From: Lepturacanthus savala
Lineage: Eukaryota; Chordata; Actinopteri; Scombriformes; Trichiuridae
Assembly: GCA_030544235.1 (NCBI GenBank)
Contig: CM060470.1
Location: forward strand, 7,504,856-7,568,855
Length of the DNA stretch: 64,000 nucleotides
Reading direction: 5' to 3'
The notes below the pieces were generated by a model that saw nothing but the letters and a program-made list of their open reading frames with translations, did no database searches and had not been told where the DNA came from. Shown here in pieces: positions 58,801 to 64,000 of this stretch; positions within the stretch are counted from its first letter, which is position 1, and the number at the start of each line of letters is the position of its first letter. Position numbers and translations under genes: made by a program.

Positions 58801-61724
58801 ATTAAATATTCTCTGATAATTAAATCACTAATTGACCTGACTGTTTTTTTGGTTAGATAATCTCACAATATTAGCAAGCTTGAAGGTCAATAAACGGTGT
58901 ATGCTTCAAACTTTTTGTAGTAAAAAATCAAGATGGTCTAAAGATATAACAGGTTATATCTGCAGCATTAATTTCATGAATCCTAACTTCTAAAGGTCCC
59001 ATATTCGTCACTTTTGCTGTGATTAATCTGAAGTTTTGATATCCTGAACAATTATTATTTTTTTATTTAATATATTAATGTTAATAAGCCTTTTAAATGG
59101 GGGGTGAACAGTGACCTCACAACTTGACAGAAATCCTGATGTCGCAATTTTAGGCACAGTTTCTGGACACAGGCAGTGTGCATTTCTCTGTGGGTTGAGA
59201 GTTTTGAAACACGGTGCAGTATTGATAGAACACCTGGACTTTCTAATAATCAAGGCAATTAAATTGGAACCTTTAAAATAGCCCCATTAAACCAGCTTTA
59301 ATGGTCTTTCTACAAATCGAAATTTCTTCCCAACACCAAAAAACCTTGATTTGTACATCAATCTGCTTGTAGGGGTCGAAGGGATATACTGGGCCTACAG
59401 GCAAGACGGGTCATGTCGGCCCAATGGGACGACCTGGTGTGAATGGAGAGCCTGGACGACCTGGACAAGGTGGGCCAACGCAGGACCGTCGCTGATTTAT
59501 CATCTGGCTAACTGTACTTTCTATTTAACTTGACTTGTACCTTATATCTATTATACTTGTACTATAATCTTCATATATTTATATAATTCATAATGTATAC
59601 AATATACACAGAATAGGTAACCATGTGTAATTTATTTCTATTTTTCCAATAATTCCATGTGGAATTATCTACTCACCCACCTCATAATATGTGCACTTTA
59701 CAATAACTATGTAGCAATAACAAGGTGTGTATAGGCATTTACTTTCATTTTGGTTATCTATTTATTTATTTTCTCTGTGGTTTATTTTTATTTACATATT
59801 TCTCTTGTGTTTATGTGTCTATAGTTTTATAACAGTGCTGTATGTGACATGCTGGAACTTCAATTTCCCTGAGGAAGCGATCAATAAAGTCCTATCTAAT
59901 CTAATCTAATCTAATCTAATCTAATCGTCACAAGGAGGACATGAAACAACCAGACTAATGGCAGATTAGTCACAACACCTACATGAACACAATTTTAGAA
60001 AAACATTTATATCTGTCATTATAATTAATAATTATGATTTTAGATGAGAACATGCAGGTTACCTTAACGAGCTGTGGCCTGAGCCTCAAAGGTTACCCTC
60101 TGCTGAATTAGTTTTGGAGAACGGGGCTCCAGTGACTGATGATGACACCTTGTGTTGTAGTATACGTCCTACCAGGTCTTCAGGGGGACACAGGAAGTCC
60201 AGGTCCTTCAGCCCCATGCAGCTGCTCACAGGACCAAACCCCACAGCAACAGGAAGACCAGGTCCAGACGGTTAGTGTCCAACACACCACACATGGAGGA
60301 GATGTTTGGTTCGTTTTACTTAATCTCTATCAGCTCAGTTGGTTCTGTTTAGAACTTTATTCTTGGAAATACAAGTACTGCAAAATTACACTTAAACATA
60401 GTACTTGAGTAAATGTACTTAGTTACTTTGCACTATGCTGTGGTTCAGGACTCTGTGTCTTGCTCCAGATTTTTATTGCAGATGGAGAGAAACCGATGAG
60501 GAGGCTGAGGGGACAGAATGTGATGGTGCTACGGACAGACAGACAGAGTCTGTACATCTACGCTGACTCCCAGTGGATCAACGTACTGGTAATTAAAAAA
60601 AAACAAAACACTAAAAGTATAGTCATTGCTAGATATTTTGATGCATTGGGAACACCGCATTTAATATCCTAAATCAAAATGTGTGAAGGAAAATGTGTCA
60701 ATTTTTTAATAACTTTACAGTAAAAGAAGAAAAATGAATATCAGGTTGTTAAAAATAGCAGTGTCTACATTTTTCTTTACAAATTTAAATATTTACTGTG
60801 CGAAATGAAAAATCATCAGGACTCAGCAGTCTGCTTCACATCTGTGAACTTTTGACCTATGAACAGGTGTTTCAGTCTCACAATTCATCTGAACTTCTTG
60901 GTTTTGCCCCAGAAACAGCATTTTTGACATCACCCAACAAGTTTCCAATGGGATTAAAGGCCCGGAAATTGAGTTGGCCACGCCAGAACTTTAATTGGGG
61001 GTCGTTGTCTTGTTGAAACTTACATTTCAAGGGCATCTCCTCTTCAGCATAAGGCAACATGACCTTTTCAAACATTTTGATGTAGGCAAACTGATCCATG
61101 ACGCCCTTGAAATGTGTATTTCAACAACACAGCGACCCCAAACACACTGCTGTTATATTGAATACAACTGTAGCTGTCTGGATGGGCAGAGAATGTAAGA
61201 CAGACTCCACTGAGTTTCCACTGCATGAATGATGCTTTCTTTATCCTCATGAACTTCTTCTGTTTCTGTTTCATCATGCTGCTGCTTATGTGGACCAGGG
61301 GGACCCCAGACACTGACCCAGCTCCATCCCACACACCGACTGGAAATAGGAACTCTCGCCCTTCTCTTGGTCTACACCCAAACTCCTCCGGTGTAATTCC
61401 GATAGGAGATGCATGTTTATTGTTCCAGCATTCTCCTTCCCTCTGTTAATACACTCTTATATTTGTTATTTTAATGTTTAATGTTTTCCTTCTCTGGAAA
61501 GTGTTGTATAATGAACCAAGAATGCATCATTTATCCCGTCACTGCTGCAGTGATTCCACAGAAGGAAATGAATGAATCAATCAATGAAAATCACATCATT
61601 CTCCTACTTTTGTATGAGATCACTATATCGAAATAGTAACTTTTCTCTTGCTGTTGCTCTCCTGCAGCGAGTCGAGAAGGTCTGTCAGTGTCTTCTCTGT
61701 GCATGCAGTAGACAATCAGGTTGA
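54943..61724 (+). CDS. Short secreted collagen, ColQ-like
   Basis: Predicted 309-314 aa over 14 coding exons: 54936-55018 (ATG 54943), 55685 or 55700-55773, 55965-56006, 56179-56205, 56805-56876, 57053-57118, 58265-58291, 58412-58456, 58549-58584, 58692-58772, 59373-59469, 60161-60270, 60469-60588 and 61668-61724 (TGA). Order: signal peptide (MLTQLVLGWTALLSGLQPVA), a cysteine/polyproline motif (KCFIPPPLPPPLFP), about 50 Gly-X-Y triplets, a CSCS segment, then IFIADGEK, RRLRGQNVMVLRTDRQSLYI and QWINVL. The proline motif resembles the PRAD by which ColQ binds acetylcholinesterase; the C-terminal block resembles the start of the ColQ C-terminal domain. The long cysteine-rich ColQ end is missing: it stops after CQCLLCACSRQSG. 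ColQ itself or another small collagen are alternatives. Confidence 0.8.
55782..55827 (+). repeat. (CT)n tract just inside the donor of the PRAD-like exon
   Basis: About 22 CT units starting 8 nt after the GT of the 55773 donor. (CU)n in RNA is a classical binding target of polypyrimidine-tract-binding proteins. Confidence 0.97.
55965..59469 (+). CDS. ColQ-like collagen: triple-helix exons
   Basis: Nine exons start with an intact glycine codon, apart from the first, which enters through VDITEHIT. Most are multiples of 9 nt (27, 72, 27, 45, 36, 81), as in classical collagen genes. Example triplets: GQPGVKGPDGEAGRPG, GDKGVKGDRGLRGEM, GDPGQWGKEGLKGEQGPRG and GPMGRPGVNGEPGRPGQ. There is one imperfection, GMIK-GNK, at the junction of 57118 and 58265. 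Basic clusters (GNRGWRG, GGKGFRGDKGVKGDRG) could bind heparan sulphate, as ColQ does; that is inference. Confidence 0.85.
56238..56680. mobile_element. TTAA-flanked MITE, piggyBac type (copy 2) in collagen intron
   Basis: The right end CTTAAATAGGTTAA (56667-56680) and left end TGAACCCATTGAAGCC (TTAA decayed to TGAA, 56238-56241) match the element at 28444-28944, same orientation. Shared internal blocks include GACGTCATCAACTTCCTGC, CAAACCCTC, CAGAAAGAG and ATTATATGCATGAA. About 443 bp; no transposase. Confidence 0.7.
57414..57778. mobile_element. MITE with AGAGACCACTG terminal repeats
   Basis: The left end AGCTCTGGAAAAAAAGAGAC followed by CACTG, and the right end CAGTGGTCTCTTATTTTTTT, are inverted copies of about 25 nt. 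The interior holds TTTAGAGCATTTATTTGCAG and AAAATGACAAATGGTCAAAA. Its right part overlaps the block shared with 18360-18425. Confidence 0.65.
57690..57930 (+). repeat. Dispersed repeat (copy 2; partner 18360-18600)
   Basis: It shares TGGCTGGAATACATGTAGAG, TTGATACTCTATTTACTATC, CATGATCATGTGCTGGAA, GAAGTGAATTTAATTCTAAG and AATAGGAACACACACATAAC with the 18.4-kb copy, collinear and in the same orientation. Confidence 0.7.
58061..58205 (+). mobile_element. tRNA-like short repeat (SINE or MITE), internally deleted
   Basis: It begins GGGCGACATGGTGGTGCAGG, then GGTTAGCGCTGTTGC, CACAGCAAGAAGGTC, a B-box-like GGTTCAAGACC, CCTTTCTGTG and a tail TGAGGAATAAGCAGGTATAG. This is the layout of a very common fish repeat, with the middle section missing. 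An inverted-orientation relative lies at 62850-62932. Confidence 0.65.
58985..59295 (+). repeat. MITE-like dispersed repeat (copy 2; partner 6150-6430)
   Basis: It contains AAGGTCCCATATTCGTCAC, GACCTCACAACTTGACAGAA, a GTGCATTTCTCTGTGG block and ATAGAACACCTGGACTTTCT, collinear with the itgb5-intron copy. Confidence 0.5.
59500..59926 (+). mobile_element. LINE 3' end with (CTAAT)n tail
   Basis: It ends CTTCAATTTCCCTGAGGAAG, CGATCAATAAAGTCCTAT and about six CTAAT units (59896-59926). Fish RTE-like LINEs end this way. It starts just after collagen exon 59373-59469, inside the intron. Confidence 0.65.
60161..61724 (+). CDS. ColQ-like collagen: C-terminal non-collagenous domain
   Basis: Exon 60161-60270 closes the helix (PGLQGDTGSPGPSAPCSCSQ). 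Exon 60469-60588 encodes IFIADGEKPMRRLRGQNVMV, then LRTDRQSLYIYADSQWINVL. Exon 61668-61724 adds RVEKVCQCLLCACSRQSG and TGA. The R-L-x-x-Q-N, R-x-D-x-x-S-L-Y and W positions parallel ColQ. Five cysteines near the C-terminus (three within CQCLLC, one more in CAC) may link chains. Confidence 0.75.
60870..61150 (-). pseudogene. Tc1/mariner transposase fossil, rearranged
   Basis: The minus strand of 61099-60878 reads MFEKVMLPYAEEEMPLK, FQQDNDPQ, FNPIGNLLGDVKNAVSGAKP, matching the C-terminal catalytic part of Tc1 transposases (FQQDNDPKHT and PIENLW motifs), with internal deletions. On the plus strand, 61103-61150 encodes PLKCVFQQHSDPKHT, a second copy of the same motif facing the other way. Inside collagen intron 13; not functional. 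Confidence 0.85.
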
Positions 61725-61746
61725 AGTCTGTTGTGAAAAAAAAAAT

Positions 61747-61752
61747 ATTAAA
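61747..61752 (+). terminator. Possible polyadenylation signal of the ColQ-like collagen
   Basis: ATTAAA 22 nt after the stop codon, preceded by a run of A. It would give a very short 3'UTR, so a more distal site is possible. Confidence 0.3.
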
Positions 61753-61759
61753 GAGCAAA

Positions 61760-64000
61760 GAAAAAACAGTGAATATTCTCTTGATAAAGTAACATGATAT
61801 GTAACATGTCAGGTCCTGGCAGATAGCACTGTCTGTACTGTCAGTTCTCAAAGGGCAAATCCTGTTTTAGTGCTGTGAAAACACTATGTACATTTTTTTT
61901 TTAACTTGCAAAGGTGTTCACCAAAAGAGTATGAAGATATGAAGAATTTGTCCTGATTTGACAAGTGAAAGTGTCCACTTGAAGCTACTATTCTCATCTG
62001 GATTAGATGAAGATATTTCTCAATATTTTCTCTTATTCATGTAACAATTAAAATCATGCAGCCTTGAAGTGGTAGGTGCTCAGTGGCTCATTCCAGTGAA
62101 GGAACAATCCATTGTACTAGAATATTTTTGGGACACTTTTGTATGTAATTTTTAGGTTTTAATAAGTTAGAACAAAATGTTATGTTTCATATCTAAACAT
62201 CATACTAAACCTTTAGCTGTTTAGGGCTCATTTTATTTAACTTTAGTTCGTTGCCTAGCTTGCCTAACGGTAAAGTTGACCACTTCCAGTAAGATTGTTG
62301 ATTAAAAGCTCTCTTCACAATCTACTTTTGCCTTTTTATAGCACACCATGTGAAAATGTTTTCTTTGACTCGCTTTACAGCCCTACTGCTCATGCTGTTT
62401 TTACACAAACACCATTATTCAGTTTTATATCTTCCAGAAGTGTCAGGAAGGTATGAAAAAATAGATACTGTCCAAGTCTAACTGGCTCATTTGCATATGT
62501 AAATATACAATATTAGTAATCAACTTCAGAAGTTGATATCTGGTAAAATAGTCATTTAAATTTTTACCCAATTTACCTATAATGAATAGTATAATAAAAG
62601 GTATTGGCAGCCACCATCTTGATCCCTTTTGCAAATTCAGATGTTGATAAACTCAAATTATCAAGCATGAACAATAGTATCAGAATCCAATGAAAAACCT
62701 TGTGTTGCAATTTTCTAGGTCTATTTTTCCTGTTTTGATCCCTTTAATATACATCTGTGGTTTTCTCTTTCTGACCTTTAACCTTTCAATTAAAGTAGTT
62801 CTCAAATTACACTGTACATTTGTTGGAACCTGTAGAAGAAGCTTCCCTTCCCCAGACCCAGGAGGTCTTGAACCTGTGACCTTCTTGCTGTGAGGCAACA
62901 GCGCTAACCCCTGCGCCATCGTGTCGCCCTGCACTGAAATGTAATTAAAACAAAATCATACATCGTTAGCCTCATAACATAATAGCTTAAGTATTTTTTT
63001 GGCCAAATTGAGATATTTCCTTTACCCTCCTGCCACTGCTGCACCATCCTGACTTTCTGCCCGTCATTGGCCAATCACAACACTAGAATCCAAAAACATC
63101 ATTCATTTGACAGTTCTAGCAAAATGGCAGAGACAGACACTTATATGTAAATTGAGTGATTTAAAGTGATTATAAACTGTGTATTCAATCATAAAATGAC
63201 CTTTTTGCTTCAAGGTGTGATATAGTTTGTATTTATGTAAGACAAAATATCCTAAGCCATGGCACAATTCTGCCCAGTGTTTGTTAGATAATTGATGATG
63301 GGTCTATTTCTTTTTGCATATTTGTTCACACATCTGGTTGAATGTACTGTTAAAATATCAATTAAAAATGTGATTTCTAAAAATGTTGATTTTTCTTGTT
63401 TTTCCAAAAATCTATGAAGCTAATGGCATGATAATTGATCATTGTCATCAGTTTTGTTATTTATAAAAGTTTCCCCACTACTTGAATCAATAATTCAAAC
63501 TGATAACCTTTACTAATTTAATTTAGTGGCAGTAACACTTCCCCATCCACAGCCTCAACACCTGAAAACTCATCCTCCACATATTTCCAAGGCCTTTAAC
63601 AATCACATTTGAACAGCGTAGAAACTCCAGAACGTGCACTTCAGTTTTGAATCATTGTTCTCGTTTATTTTAAATGCAACAGCAGGTTTGATTCCCATAA
63701 CAGCCACGTGTTCTGCTGGGTATCTTTGAGCAAGACATTGATCCCTTTCAAAACTGTATGTTGTTCTGGAGCGTCACAGACATGAAACACAATGCAAGTC
63801 TAGTGACTACGTTCCTGCGGGGCAGTTGGCATAGGAAGTTCTTCTATCAGGTGATTTCTCCCCTCCAACAATATCACAAAAACAGACAAATTTGTTGTTA
63901 AATCTTCAGTTTTTTTAAGCACTTTTAAAAAACAAAATGAACGCACTGAAAAGATGAAAACCGGGACAATACGTTTTTGGCATTGGTGCTGTTGCACTGG
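61760..64000. other. Downstream region, no gene seen
   Basis: About 2.2 kb with no supported exon on either strand. It holds the inverted tRNA-like repeat at 62850-62932 and a possible repeat fragment at about 63680-63750 (GGTTTGATTCCCATAACAGC, TGAGCAAGACATTGATCCC). A minus-strand AATAAA near 63665-63670 could belong to a leftward gene ending beyond the window; nothing else supports it. Confidence 0.5.
62850..62932 (-). mobile_element. tRNA-like short repeat, opposite orientation
   Basis: The minus strand reads AGGGCGACACGATGGCGCAG, GGGTTAGCGCTGTTGCC, CACAGCAAGAAGGTC and CCTCCTGGGTCTGGGG, matching 58061-58150. Truncated fragment. Confidence 0.65.

Noticed and set aside
63800..63997. Possible last exon or UTR of a leftward gene (for example neb, the mammalian neighbour of RIF1)
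   Set aside because: The translated frame shows no nebulin or SH3 sequence. Only a minus-strand AATAAA near 63665 hints at a leftward 3' end.

Overview
This window is vertebrate nuclear DNA, almost certainly from a ray-finned (teleost) fish. It holds spliced genes with GT-AG introns, abundant (GT)n microsatellites, and many short inverted-repeat transposons and LINE 3' tails of the kinds that litter fish genomes. No prokaryotic, viral or CRISPR features were seen. Four protein-coding genes lie on the + strand. All exon boundaries were placed by eye from splice sites, reading-frame continuity and remembered homology; no search was run.

Layout: (1) 1-10.65 kb holds the last five coding exons and the 3'UTR of an integrin beta-5 gene (itgb5): EGF modules, beta-tail, transmembrane helix and NPLY cytoplasmic tail. 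(2) 10.65-23.6 kb is an AT-rich intergenic stretch with microsatellites, a multi-hairpin fold-back element, LINE debris and several CTCF-like motifs. (3) 23.6-30.1 kb is a complete six-exon tnfaip6 (TSG-6; signal peptide, Link module, CUB domain; 263 aa) with a TATA box and an AP-1 site. (4) 31.4-52.5 kb is a complete rif1 (34 coding exons, 2425 aa predicted), with an ETS/CRE-type promoter, HEAT-repeat N-terminus, a giant 3012-nt exon rich in SQ motifs, and C-terminal SILK/RVSF phosphatase-docking motifs. (5) 54.2-61.75 kb is a small secreted collagen (about 309-314 aa). It has a cysteine plus polyproline motif before a short Gly-X-Y helix and a C-terminal segment resembling the start of the ColQ C-terminal domain, so it looks like a shortened ColQ relative. 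(6) 61.75-64 kb has no recognisable gene.

The genes do not form a pathway. tnfaip6 next to rif1 matches the mammalian order as I recall it; itgb5 upstream and the ColQ-like collagen downstream are the unexpected neighbours. The most interesting items are the ColQ-like collagen and the simple repeats at its splice sites, a pair of TTAA-flanked piggyBac-type MITEs, the multi-hairpin fold-back element at 13.0-13.5 kb, a Tc1 fossil carrying its catalytic motif in both orientations, and the CTCF-like motifs between itgb5 and tnfaip6.
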